Shown here: piece by piece, positions 10,609 to 21,498 of the stretch
Layout: the number at the start of each line of letters is the position of its first letter
Numbering within the stretch: position 1 is the stretch's first letter
DNA from: Grammothele lineata
Lineage: Eukaryota; Basidiomycota; Agaricomycetes; Polyporales; Polyporaceae
Reading direction: 5' to 3'
DNA length: 64,000 nt
Assembly: GCA_002150815.3 (NCBI GenBank)
Contig: NDFF03000004.1
Coordinates: 124,001 to 188,000 of the forward strand
The notes under the pieces: model-generated
The model's database searches: none
Told to the model about the DNA's origin: nothing
What the model saw: only the letters and a program-made list of their open reading frames with translations
Made by a program: the position numbers and the translations under genes

Positions 10609-13600
10609 ATGACGACGCCTATACCCAGCCCGCCAGCGATACCCTTTCTCGGGCACATCCATACGCTCGACCGGGATCTGCCCATCAAGTCGATGCACCT
10701 GCTTGCCCAGCAGTACGGAGAGATCTATGAGCTGAACATTCTTGGTAAGCGGTTCCGTGCATTGATTATCATCGGCTATATGCTAACTTCGTTCCTTCTC
10801 TGGCAGGTGGAAAGCGTATCTTCATCTCGTCATATGCGCTCCAGCACGAGCTCTCCGACGAGAAGCGATTCGTAAAGAAAATCAACCCTACCCTTGCACA
10901 AGTCAGGAACGGCGTCAGCGATGCGCTCTTTACAGTACGACCTCGTCAATCTCGCGTAATTGATACACCTACTAAGCGTTCTTACTCCAGGCACACTCGG
11001 ACGAGCCAAACTGGGCGATCGCTCGTATGTCCACGTCTCCAACCTTGCTCTAGAGTGGAACCTGGTCTTGTCTTCTTACTAAAACCACCTTCAGACCGGC
11101 TCCTGATGCCATGTTTCAACACCGCGAGCGTGTACGGCATGTTCGACGGCATGATGGACGTCATCTCGCAGCTCATCCTCAAGTGGGAGCGGTCAGTGTC
11201 GTTGATATGACTTTCCAGACGTGTGGGATGTTGACTCGGATATTTGCAGGTTTGGCCCGCACGACCCCATCGACCCCTCCGCGGATTTCACGCGCCTGAC
11301 TATGGACGCTATCGCTCTGTGCTCGATGTCCTACCGGTGCGTGCGCTTCGAGTTCTCCACACTCTAGAGGATCTCATCACTGACGGCATTCTCGCGATCC
11401 CACAGCCTCAACTCCTTCTACCGGGTAAGCCCCCTTCCCCCCTCCCCCTCTTCCCTTCCTTCGAGCCAGACAGAGCCCCCCGGTACTGACCTCCCTCCCG
11501 CACCGCAAAGCCCGACCCACACCCATTCGCGATCGCGATGGGCGACTTCCTCGTCGAGAGCGGGCGGCGCGCGAACCGCGCCGCGCTCGTGCAGGCGATG
11601 ATGCCCGGCACGAACGCCAAGTACGAGAGCGATTTGAGGGTGATGAACGAGCTTGTGGACGAGAGTGGGTGTTCTTTTTTCGTCGTGTTTTCTTCGTTCT
11701 TCGTGAGATCGCGTTTGTGGTGAGAAACGAGAGATGAGAGACGAGGCTGACTGCGGGTGCGTGCATGCAGTTTTGGAGGACCACAAGAAGAACCCGCTGG
11801 ACAAGCCGGACCTGGTGCAGATCATGCTCACGGGGAGGGACAAGGAGACGGGGTTGGGTCTTCCGGAGGATAATATCAAGCGGAACGTAAGTCTCTCGCC
11901 GGTCGCATTCGCATACTGAGGATGTCGACGCTGACGTTCGAGTTATTGTGGACAGCTGCTGACTTTCCTCGTTGCCGGGCACGAGACGACTTCCGGTACG
12001 TCCCACGCAACGCTCCTCACATATACCAGGATGACCCTTACGACGGTTAAATAGGGATGCTCACGTTCGTCGTGTACTACCTCCTCAAGAACCCCGAGGC
12101 AATGCGCAAGCTGCGCGAGGAGATCGACACGAGGATTGGGGACCGGCCCGTCACGGTCAAGGACGTCAACAAGCTGCCTTACCTCCTCGGTCAGCTCTAG
12201 ATCCTCTCACAACATTCGTCCCACTCTAACGTCTGAATTACCGCGTGCACAGCCGTCATGCGCGAAGGCCTCCGCCTCGGCACCACCGCCCCAGCGCGCA
12301 CCGTCACCCCGATCGAGGAGACGGTCATCGGGGGCAAGTACGCGGTGAAGCCCGGAGATATCCTGATCATGGTCACGTACAACACTCACCGCGACCCGAA
12401 GCTGTGGGGCGAGGACGTGAACGAGTTCAAGCCCGAGCGCATGCTCGACGGCAAGTTCGAGGCTCTCCCCGTGCGTCCCATTTCTGCTTTCCTATCCCGT
12501 TCCACGTTATAGCTTATAGATGCTGATGCCAATGGGGTGTTCGCAGCCGAACGCATGGCAGCCCTTCGGTTTTGGGATGCGCGCGTGCATCGGGCGGCCC
12601 TTCGCGTGGCAAGAGGCGCAGCTCGCCTTGATCTCCGTCTTCCAGCGCTTCGACCTCGTCATGCGCGACCCGACGTACGAGCTCGAGCTCAAGCAGACGC
12701 TCACCATCAAGCCGCACAATTTTGAGATCTATGCGATCCCGAGGGGGGACCGCGCGAGGATGCTGATGGTCCCTTCTGGGCCGATTACGTCCGGTGCTGG
12801 GGCGAAGGTGAATGGGGCGAACGGGGTTGGGGCGAATGGGACGGGAGCGGGGGTGGAGGGGTTCAAGCCGCTTTATGTGATGTATGGGTCGAACACGGGC
12901 AGCTCGGAGGCGTTCGCGCAGCGTCTCGCGTCCGCGGCGCCCGCGCACGGTGCGTCTCCCCCCTCCCTCCCAGTAACCTCTTGACTGACTACATTACACC
13001 GCATCGCGCGCGCGTTCCTCTCTCCAACAGGCTTCCGCGCCTCGCTCGAGACGCTCGACATGGCCGCCGCGCACCTCCCTAAAGATGGCCCCGTCCTCAT
13101 CGTCACCGCCTCCTTCGAGGGCCAGCCCGCGGACAACGCGCGGCACTTCGTCGAGTGGCTCGAGAACCCCAGCAGTGATGACAACGAAATCGCAGCGGCG
13201 TTCAAGGGGGTGAAGTTCGCCGTGTTCGGGTGCGGGAACCGCGACTGGGTGCAGACCTACCAGCGCGTCCCGACGCTCATCGACAGGCTGCTCGGGGAGC
13301 GCGGGGCGCAGCGGTTGGCGGAGAGGGGAGAGGGGGACGCGTCGAGCCCGGAGTTCTTTGAGGCGTTCGATAGGTGGGAGGAGGCGGTGTGGGAGAGTCT
13401 CGCGGAGGTGCGTAGCCGTGTGATCGATATTGCGCGGCGGGTTTTTGACGCGTGCATATGATAGGAATACGGAGCGGCGACGACGACGGGCGCGGTGGGT
13501 TTGAGCATCAAGTCGGTGTCGACGGGCACGAAGCGCGCGGAGTTGCTCCGCCAGCGTGACCTCGCGTTTGGGACGGTGGTGGAGAGCAAGGTGCTCACGA

Positions 13601-14938
13601 AGCCTGGGGCGCCAATCAAGATGCATGTCGGTACGTCCTGAGTTATGACGCGAGCTGTGTTCCTGCTAACGGGGTACATGTAGAGCTCGCTCTCCCGGAG
13701 GGCGCGACTTACCGCGCGGGCGATTATCTTGCCATGTGAGCCGCACCGTCAAGCTATCGTCACTTCTCTTTGTGCTCATGTCTTTGCGTGCAGTCTCCCG
13801 AGCAATCCCGAGCGCGTTGTCCACCGCGCGCTCAGCCGCTTCAGCCTTGCTCCCGAGGACGAGATCGAGATCAGCTCGGCCGCGCCCACGTCCCTCCCCA
13901 CGGGCAAGCCCATCAGCTTCTTCAACCTTCTTAGCGGATACGTTGAGCTCCAGCAGCCCGCAACGATGCGCGACCTCGACACCCTCCTCAAAGCGAAGAA
14001 CTCAGCAACGTCCACCGCCGCGCTCGAAGACCTCAAGGCCAACTACGCCGAAAAGGTCTTCACGCCCCGCCTGAGCGTGCTCGACATCCTCGAGGACCAC
14101 AAAGACGTCGACCTCCCCCTCTCCGACTTCCTCCAGATGCTCCCCTCCATGCGCATCCGCCAATACTCCATCTCCTCCTCCCCACTCTGGAACCCCGAAC
14201 ACGTCACGCTCACCCTTTCCGTCGTCGACGCCCCCGCCCGCTCGGGCCGCGACGAGCCCTACCTCGGCGTCGCCTCCACGTACCTCGCCGGCCTGCGCAA
14301 AGGCGACAAAGTGCAGATGGCGGTACGTGCGTCGAGCGCCGCGTTCCACCTCCCCACGGACCCGAACGTCCCGCTCGTGATGGTCTGCGCTGGCTCGGGG
14401 CTCGCCCCTATGCGCGGGTTCCTGCAAGAGCGCGCGGCGCAGAAGAAGGCGGGGCGTGAGGTCGCGAAGAGTTTGCTGTTCTTCGGGTGCAGGCGCCCGG
14501 ACGAGGACTACCTCTACGGGGAGGCGGAGCTGAAGGAGTGGAGTAAGCTTGGGGTGGTCGATGTTCGTCCGGCGTTCTCGCGCGCGGTGGAGCTGTCTGA
14601 AGGATGCCGCTATGCGCAGCAGTAAGTCCTACCGTGCACGCTCAGAGAGATACTTGTATTGACGCTGGCATTGTAGCCGCATCGCGCACGACAAGGCAGA
14701 GGTTTTCGAGGCGTTCAACGCCGGTGCAAAGGTGCGGTGACCATCTGATGACTGCGTCAGCATCGGCTGACTTCCTTCGGTGTAGTTCTACGTCTGCGGC
14801 TCCAATAAGGTTTCTGCGGGCGTGAAGGAGGCGATCGTCGACTTCATCAAGGAGTACAAGCTCTCAGAAGAAGCAGAGGCGGTCGCGGCCTTCGACAAGG
14901 TCATGTCCGGCCGCTACGCTACCGATGTGTTCGAGTGA
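10609..14938 (+). CDS. Self-sufficient CYP505-type P450-CPR fusion (P450foxy-like), copy B
   Basis: A paralogue of copy A with the same order of modules and very similar sequence. The start is MTTPIPSPPAIPFLGHI. The I-helix reads AGHETTSG within one exon up to its final glycine, where an intron falls as in copy A. Other P450 motifs are MREGLR (ExxR) and PFGFGMRACIGRPFAWQE (haem Cys). The reductase half has YGSNTGSSEAFAQR, ASFEGQPADNARHF, FGCGNRDW, RIRQYSISSSP, CAGSGLAPMRGFLQER and a C-terminal GRYATDVFE. A Gly/Ala/Asn-rich linker near 12780-12860 (repeats of NGANG and NGTG type) joins the P450 to the FMN domain and is longer than in A. An intron near 13407-13466 is missing from A. The predicted reaction is sub-terminal fatty-acid hydroxylation with electrons passed FAD to FMN to haem. 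It looks intact. Confidence 0.93.
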
Positions 14939-15144
14939 AGGGGTTTCGTGTGCGTGAACATATGAACGTCTTAGAGTTTGTTCGATCCCATAGATGCTAG
15001 CTTAGATGTCGTCATTATTCTGTATTTTTGTCGCAGGTCCTTAGAAATACCTTTAGATGGTTAACGTTATAGACAATGTTCCAACACAAACGTGGTAGGT
15101 ACTGCGTTACTCTAACTGACCTCTTCGCCTTCGAAACGTCGCCA

Positions 15145-15960
15145 TCACCAGACATACGGCAAGATCCTGTACGGAGTCGCACGGGCGTACACATCCCACT
15201 TCTCCCCAAACACTCCACGAAGAAGCTCGTCCTCCTGCGCGGCCCTACGAGGTAATACCCACAGCGTCACGAAGTTCCTGTACACCGCGAGACCCCACGC
15301 CGTCACGCGGAGAGGCGTCGTCCACCATGCTCCTTGGGGGAGCTGCGCTGCGTATGCACCTTCGCTAGCGAGGAGAGCGAGGGTGTTCCCCAAGAGTACG
15401 GCCGCGGAGCCGGTGTAGCTCGGATGGCGCACGAGCGCGTACGGGCCCGTTGTGACTAGCTGGTGGTCGTGGCGAAGGGAGACTTCCCCCGTGAAGAACT
15501 TCCCGAGTGTACGGAAGGCCCACACGCGGATGGCCGCACCGGCGAGGATGAGAGCGCTCCCAGCGAGGAACGTGGGCGTGATGCGGAGGGAGAGAGGCCG
15601 TCCGGCGGGCGCCAGTATAGGAAGGACGAAAGCGGACATCGGGTGCTTCGGGAAAGACTTCGCCAGGAGAGCGATCGATTCTGCGACTGCGAGACCAGAG
15701 AAGGATACCTGGGAGATGAAGAAAGTCACATTCCGGGAGCCATGGATTCTACAAGGAGCACCCACCATCGTCACCTTCGCAAGCGCGATCTGGAGCGTTG
15801 CGGAACGTGTCATGAAGTCGGCGTCGACCATCTTGCGGTCTGACTGCGGGTGCGAGACATTGGGAACACCGGTAGCTAGGTATGTCAAGGCGCTGCAGGA
15901 TAGCAGTACGGGCACCTTGAGGAGGGGTGTGTGGAGAGTAGGCGGGGCGAGAAGAAACAT
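15145..15960 (-). CDS. Isoprenylcysteine carboxyl methyltransferase-like membrane protein
   Basis: A single-exon gene of about 271 residues. The chosen start (15960) gives MFLLAPPTLHTPLLKVPVLL, a hydrophobic N-terminus. Upstream in-frame methionines would add a 74-residue tail without motifs, so I reject them. Several membrane segments follow. The C-terminal half has the ICMT signature GPYALVRHPSYTG and, near the end, the EDELLRGVFGEKWDVYARAT pattern. In the family these surround the S-adenosylmethionine and prenylcysteine sites. True ICMT (Ste14) methylates the prenylated C-terminal cysteine of CaaX proteins in the ER. Basidiomycetes carry many short paralogues of unknown substrate, and this one may be such. 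It is convergent with CYP505 copy B. Confidence 0.85.
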   Translation of the reverse strand: MFLLAPPTLHTPLLKVPVLLSCSALTYLATGVPNVSHPQSDRKMVDADFMTRSATLQIALAKVTMVGAPCRIHGSRNVTFFISQVSFSGLAVAESIALLAKSFPKHPMSAFVLPILAPAGRPLSLRITPTFLAGSALILAGAAIRVWAFRTLGKFFTGEVSLRHDHQLVTTGPYALVRHPSYTGSAAVLLGNTLALLASEGAYAAQLPQGAWWTTPLRVTAWGLAVYRNFVTLWVLPRRAAQEDELLRGVFGEKWDVYARATPYRILPYVW

Positions 15961-16246
15961 GGTGACGGATGGGGATAGAGTTGACAGGTTGTTCTTAAAC
16001 GCCCTTGGAGTGCGTTGGCAGGTGGGAAGGCACTTGGGTAACTTTAAACCTTGCTGGTGATCCACCGTAGGCAAATTCGAAAGACTCCAATACCCCCGGA
16101 ATTCTTCCGCTGCGCCAAGGGAAACGATGTCTATTGAAGAGATCCAACGTATATCGCATCGAGAATACATAGAGAACTCCAAGTGCGCCGTGACAGTCTA
16201 CGAGGGCACATAACAATGAGAAATACAACACAGAACTGAAACGGAA

Positions 16247-17640
16247 TCATGACTCATAAGATATAGCTTGAGACTGACGGCCGGCACCATCTAAAGTTCG
16301 CGCTTCGGAAGACAGCGTGACCTCTTTCACCAGCAGTTCGGAGGCCGGCTCACCCTCTTCCTGGACGTCATCAAGATGATCGCCTTTTCTGGCATGGTCG
16401 GTGCGTTTATCGGTGTTGTACATCTTGTTAGCTTGATCTGATAGCTTATCGTCCACTGGCCACGACAAGTCCTCGAGTTTCGAGAGCAGAATGGAACCGA
16501 AAGAGGAATGATTCTGGAGCTCAGCCGCCAGCTCCGTCGGATCGTAGTCAGGAGCCTTGTCCTCCTTGCGCTCCGGCAGACGCCATCGCTTCCTCAGCTC
16601 GTCAAACCTTGACAAACCCCCGGACATGCCTTGACTCTGGGGGGCAGGTTTCGGCTGCACGTGGTGGGGCCCGTTGTAGCCAGCATAGTGGGCTTTGAAG
16701 AGTGGTAGAAGCTCTTCGAAGATCGCCTGGATCGGATGCAACGACACGTCGGCGTTGCGCTTGCTGTCTTCCTGAGTGGACAGGGAAGAACAAGAGATGA
16801 AGTGCTCAGCGAGAAGCATTTGGAGGGAATACATACACAGTCTAGGAAGCGATGCGTGACCCTGCGGTGGAGGAAGACAAGCTTAGAACCCTCTGAGTTC
16901 CTGATGATACCCGCGGTGATGGAATATCTCTTCAGCGTCCCACAATAACGATGAGTACCCTGGGAGTGCGAGTCGTCGAAATACCTCGACATAAACGCCT
17001 CTAGCTCCATGCAATTGTTGCAAATGAACATGCTTGACTCGTGCAGCAAAACGTGCAGGAAAGACTCAAGGTCGTCTGCTAGATCGATTTCCTTCTCTGG
17101 GTCGTCGAGGGTCTTGACGGACATGAACTGCCGCGAGCCCTGTCCTACTGATCAGTGACAAAGCACAACCAAAAGATTAGAAACTAACTGTACGATCGGG
17201 CTGACGATTTCTCTTCCCGACGTCGAAGCCGTGTTTGCGAAGCCCCCAGTCAGAAAGAGGATAATTAACCTTTTTGGTCGATATCAAGCTATTCCCAACG
17301 CCGATATCACGACGGATGTGGCCTGAAGTACATATAGCATTGTTGTCCGTTCAATATGTCGATATATCAGTGGAACATCTGCCAGAGGACGAGTCGTTGA
17401 TATCGCACCGGGTTGAATGAGAATATCAACAAGTAGATTGACCAAATCTCCATCATTCTGGAATTCGGTCAGTGGCTGCCCGACTTCCTTGGAAACCATC
17501 TGACAACGTCGATACGCCTTCAAGCACTTCATTGTGCAAGGAGTGACTCACAGATCGTCGTGGTGGCCAAGTTATGAAAAGTGCTATGGTGAAGCGAGTC
17601 GTCATGGTTCAGTTCGGGAATATTGGCGCCCATATCGTTT
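16247..17640 (-). pseudogene. FunK1-type fungal protein kinase, degenerate or partial
   Basis: Joined minus-strand exons give parts of the FunK1 kinase domain. These are SKEVGQPLTEF, then GHIRRDIGVGNSLI across an intron ending at 17332, LSDWGLRKHGF (the metal-binding loop analogue), and QGSRQFMSVKTL followed by LADDLESFLHVLLHESS. Introns have usable GT-AG ends (near 17199-17149 and 16853-16786). The catalytic loop histidine of the usual HRD is arginine, about ten residues before it are missing relative to my memory of the family, and no N-terminal lobe or start codon can be set. A long charged C-terminal tail ends at 16247. FunK1 kinases are often expanded and decayed in agaricomycetes. I favour a pseudogene or a non-catalytic remnant, but a divergent expressed gene is possible. 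Confidence 0.6.
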
Positions 17641-19068
17641 CACCCACATGGCACGTGCGTGCACTACAATCGGCTACTCGAGGAGCGACGGTGGAAAGAC
17701 GGATTGAGCTCGGCAGGCTGGAGGAGGTAGTGGGTGATTTGTACCGGTTTCGCAGGACACAGCGGACACTGAGGGCGGGAGTCGCGGGTCTAGGTGGTAG
17801 AAACACGCGCGGTCATTGGGCACGTGGACAGTTCGGTTGTAGTCGCTTCGGATCGTTTCTAGGCGCTCACATCTGGGGGTATCGAGCGCTAGGCAGGCTT
17901 GGACTGAGCCGCGACGCTTGCACGACGCGACACTGACTAGGCCAGATGCTAGCGCGACCTATGCCGCATTGGCTGATCTGCTTGACAAACTTTCGTACGT
18001 TTCCCGTCGCTCTACTGTTTTGTTGCTCTACTAAGCGCACAGTTGGCGATTTCAGGTTCAACCATTCTGGGGACGGGTACGCTCAGCTGGCGTTGTTAGT
18101 TTCGCTCTCTCGCAGTCCGCACGCGATAGTCGGCGCGACCACGGCATCCTTGCGAGAACTCCTAGTCATACCGTTAATGACGCGGCTGGTATACAAGATC
18201 GAGCGCACTGTCTCATGGCTCGGGTCTACGATTAACCTCTCTAAATTCGCAGGCATTCAAGTTGTGCTGTCGGCGGCGAGCGCTAAGACTGAGCGCGCAT
18301 GTACGCGCGCGTACCTGTGCTAGAGACTGCTAGAGACCAGATACTACCGCGGAGCGTATCTAAGGCGGAAGGCATTATCGGTCCCTCAAGCGGCCATATT
18401 TATCAACGGCATTGACAAACTCGTCGCAATACTAGGAAAATAGGTAGCAGTGCATTTAATTAGCTGCATGAATGCGGGGAGTGCGGTGTTGACAGCCATG
18501 ATATACAGAACTGTCACGTTTTTGCCACTACGTTTGCGCCAGGCCTTCATAATCAGTTGAGGCCGACAGACGCCGCGCGAACAGCCTTACGCCACATGGA
18601 CTTTCGATCACCACGGACTTAGCGTGCCCAGGTTTTCGTCCAGCGAGGCGCATTGACTGTCATGCTATGTGCATCGATGCATTTTGTATCATGGCGTGAA
18701 CTGACAATGGCAGAGACTGCATCATGAAGAATGTACAAGTAGCCGTCTCTTCGACGGACAATGGTATGCAACACATTCGCATGGGCGCAGCCGCAGTGTG
18801 TCATTCATGGGGCTGTGGTGGCAGAAACAGGCTGGCACAGGAATGTCCATAGTCGTAGCGCGCGTTGGACATCGTGCATTCCTGGCATGTGGTGGGTTTG
18901 GTACGCATTGACAATGCGTGTCCGCGGGCTTATTTAGTAGCGAGGACGTGGACAGTTTACCGAACCTTATTCTTGAGCCCCGCCCACAGCTTGTCAGTCT
19001 TGTCTTCTTCAGAGCCTGCCGCCTACGAGCCCTACTATTTGCCCGCATATTTCCCCGTCAGCCGGAAG
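17641..19068. other. Intergenic region upstream of HET1
   Basis: About 1.4 kb. Open frames are present (for example 17946-18323 on plus), but none has a recognisable motif or splice structure. The right end must contain the HET1 promoter and 5' leader. Confidence 0.5.
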
Positions 19069-19121
19069 GTGCGTTCTCATGTCCCGATGTCAGCTATGAC
19101 AGGCTGACCGTTCATTTGCAG
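19069..19121 (+). other. Predicted 5' leader intron of HET1
   Basis: GTGCGT donor, branch-like GCTGAC and TTTGCAG acceptor, ending 5 bp before the ATG at 19127. Each of the other five paralogues has a 54-63 bp intron-like segment at the same place: 29149-29209, 35187-35240, 41107-41169, 46353-46410 and 52111-52172 (the last with a GC donor). Confidence 0.6.
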
Positions 19122-19126
19122 ACAGC

Positions 19127-21498
19127 ATGTGGCTCCTTAGTACTGACCGCGCTGAGCTGCGCCACTTCTCAGACGCCAATTCCATTGCAGGAGGCTACGC
19201 CATCCTCTCTCACACTTGGAGCCAGAGTGAGCATGAGCCAGAGCAGACATTTCAGCAAGTACAGGCAATCATCGCGAAATGCAAGGCCTCAGGCGAAATT
19301 CCCCTCAAGCGCCCCGAGCTCTCCAAGAAGATCCGGAACTGCTGTCGCATCGCCAAGCAGGACGGATATAAGTGGGTGTGGATCGACACGTGCTGCATTG
19401 ACCAGCAGAGCAGCACGGAGCTTTCAGAGGCGATTAACTCAATGTTCAATTGGTACGTCGCCGCCGAAGTTTGCTACGCATACCTGGAGGATGTACCCAA
19501 GGACGACGATCCAAAGAACAAGGCTTCGGCGTTTCGGCGGGCAAGGTGGCACAGGCGAGGATGGACGCTGCAAGAACTTCTTGCGCCGGCGTTCGTGGTC
19601 TTCCTCTCGGCTGAGTGGGAGCCAATTGGAACAAAGCACATTCTCAGCAATGTTCTCTGGCAGTGCACGGGTATTCCTAATGTCTATCTTACCCAAGAGA
19701 AGAGCTTCTTCAATGCCTCGATCTCGGAACGGATGCGATGGGCGGCGGAGCGTGAGACAACCCGGATCGAAGACGAAGCCTATTGTCTCCTCGGATTGTT
19801 CAATGTGAACATGCCGACGATGTACGGGGAGGGCCGGCAAGCATTCCAGCGTCTGCAGCAGGAGCTGGCGACGAGGGAGCAGTACGTCGACACAACTCTC
19901 TTCGTCTGGGGCAATTGGCACGACGACAAGTGTGCGCGGTACCCTGCCGTAGAGCTGTCAAGAATTCACTCGGACTTCCATGGAAGCGAAAAGATTGCTC
20001 GTTTCCTGTTTGCTTCCTCGCCCCGAGACTTCGGTCGGCGGGGAGCCTCGTACTATTACTACACCCCAACGCTTGGCCCGTCGTCCGTTCTTCAACCGTA
20101 CCTCCCAAACCAGTGGACAGATCAGGTATTGTATCATTATGTGGCAATGTCATATTTCGCTGACTTCCCGCATTAAATAGACAGCGAAACTTGTAGGCGA
20201 CCGGAGCAAACGGGAGACGGGCCCGTTCGGAGAGATCAATCTACCGTCAATTGAGTTCACCAGCCGTCACGTCGCCAAATGTCGCTTCCCCATCGCAAAT
20301 GTTAACGGTATCACCATCGCTGTCCTCCTCGCCCAAACCCGTGACCAACACCTTGGCCTACTCCTCCACCCCGCGCACGCGTCTGAACTACAGGTACCCG
20401 CGCGGAAGACATATATATATATATATATACGTCGCATGGCCGTTCAAGAATCCGCGTGACTTTTACAATTGTCGAGTAGCGCTACTAGGCGGCGACCTCT
20501 ACAACCTCACGTTCCGCGGCCGGTCCATCGAGGCGAAGTGGCGCGATATCTACATTCGCACCACTCCGCCGACAGTCGATCGAACTGACCGTGCGCACCT
20601 CATCCACCGCTTCGGCGCAGACCGCTCCCCGACTCCCTTCCGGATCCCGCGCTGGCAGCTAAACGCGATGACCGCCCTCGGCTTGCTCCCTAGAGCGCGC
20701 TTTGAAAGCTCCGACCCATACGCACAGTTTGAGATGTTGGTCGACTTTCCGAACACTCGCACATGCGAGAATATAATCCTCCGGCTTGGGCTCTGCACGC
20801 GTGCGCCACCCGGTAAAAACGGCGCGTTGCAGCATTGGGCATGGGCGAGATCCATGAACATCGTAACGTGGAACAATTGGCGACACACCCATCCCCATGA
20901 CTGCGCAACCGACCACGTTGACGACTGGCCGGGGGGCATGCGTGCATTCATTGGTGCAGAACGCGAGATCCGTCTCTTTGTCACGCCATGCCCGCACTCC
21001 CCCTCGCGCACGCGCGTACTACGCATCGAGCTTCGCGGCAAGGTGTACCAGTCAATGCAGCGTGAGGCGGGAGTGCTGCTCTCAGGATATACACCTGCTA
21101 AGACCGGTGGCCGCGCACTCCCACTCATCACTCCTCCATCAGCTGCCCATCCAGATCCTTCGCTGTCATCAAGTCGCGCCGAACCATTATCCCGGCGGCG
21201 GGACCAAGGCAGTGACGAAGCGGGTGGCGCTGCGCGTAATCTCGCCGTCTCCTGGAAAGTTGTCCAGCGATCCTTCGGCACGTCGCGCTCAGCCAATCCG
21301 TCCGGCGTTGCTTCTTCATTTCGTCGCGATCGCGAAGAAATCCATCCACAGAGACCCCGTCGCGTCTCCGCACGTCCGGCCCTTCCTCCTTCTTCTCGTA
21401 TGCTTGACCATTCGTCTAACACGAAACTCATACCTTCACGCCAGAATGGCCACGTTAACTCCACCATTGCTCATGGGCGGACCCGCATTGTCCCTTAG
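19127..21498 (+). pseudogene. HET1: HET-domain gene, frameshifted at an AT microsatellite
   Basis: Exon 1 is 19127-20125 (333 codons). The HET domain runs from GGYAILSHTW (about residue 22) through GYKWVWIDTCCI, EAINSMFNWY, RRGWTLQELLAPAF and RIEDEAYCLLGLFNV to PTMYGEGRQAF. The intron is 20126-20180. Exon 2 starts in phase with the family's second module (RHVAKCRFPIA, QHLGLLLHPA). At 20411-20429 an (AT)n run stands where the intact copies have only two codons (Tyr-Tyr, or His-Tyr in HET4). After it the conserved frame (YVAWPFKNP, NCRVALLGGDLYNLTFRG) continues one base out of register, with no other defect until a stop at 21498. The C-terminal tail is shorter than in other copies and not Arg/Ser-rich. 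HET proteins trigger cell death in fungal non-self recognition. This allele is predicted truncated unless repeat length varies or slippage restores frame. Confidence 0.85.
20411..20429. repeat. (AT)n microsatellite inside HET1 coding sequence
   Basis: About nine AT units interrupt exon 2 between the conserved RKT and YVAWPF codons. The reading frame changes from positions divisible by 3 to positions one base later across this run, so its length decides whether the protein is complete. Confidence 0.9.

Noticed and set aside
15961..16182. N-terminal extension of the ICMT-like gene
   Set aside because: The extra 74 residues have no motif and would put a charged, Cys-rich stretch before an otherwise normal hydrophobic start.
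20251..20410. Alternative frame starting inside HET1 exon 2 as a separate gene
   Set aside because: This part is the wrong frame of the conserved second module. It joins the right frame only after the AT run, so it reflects the frameshift and not a new start.
20411..20429. The AT run as a TATA box
   Set aside because: It lies in the middle of conserved coding sequence, at a position where the intact paralogues have only two codons, and no gene starts downstream.
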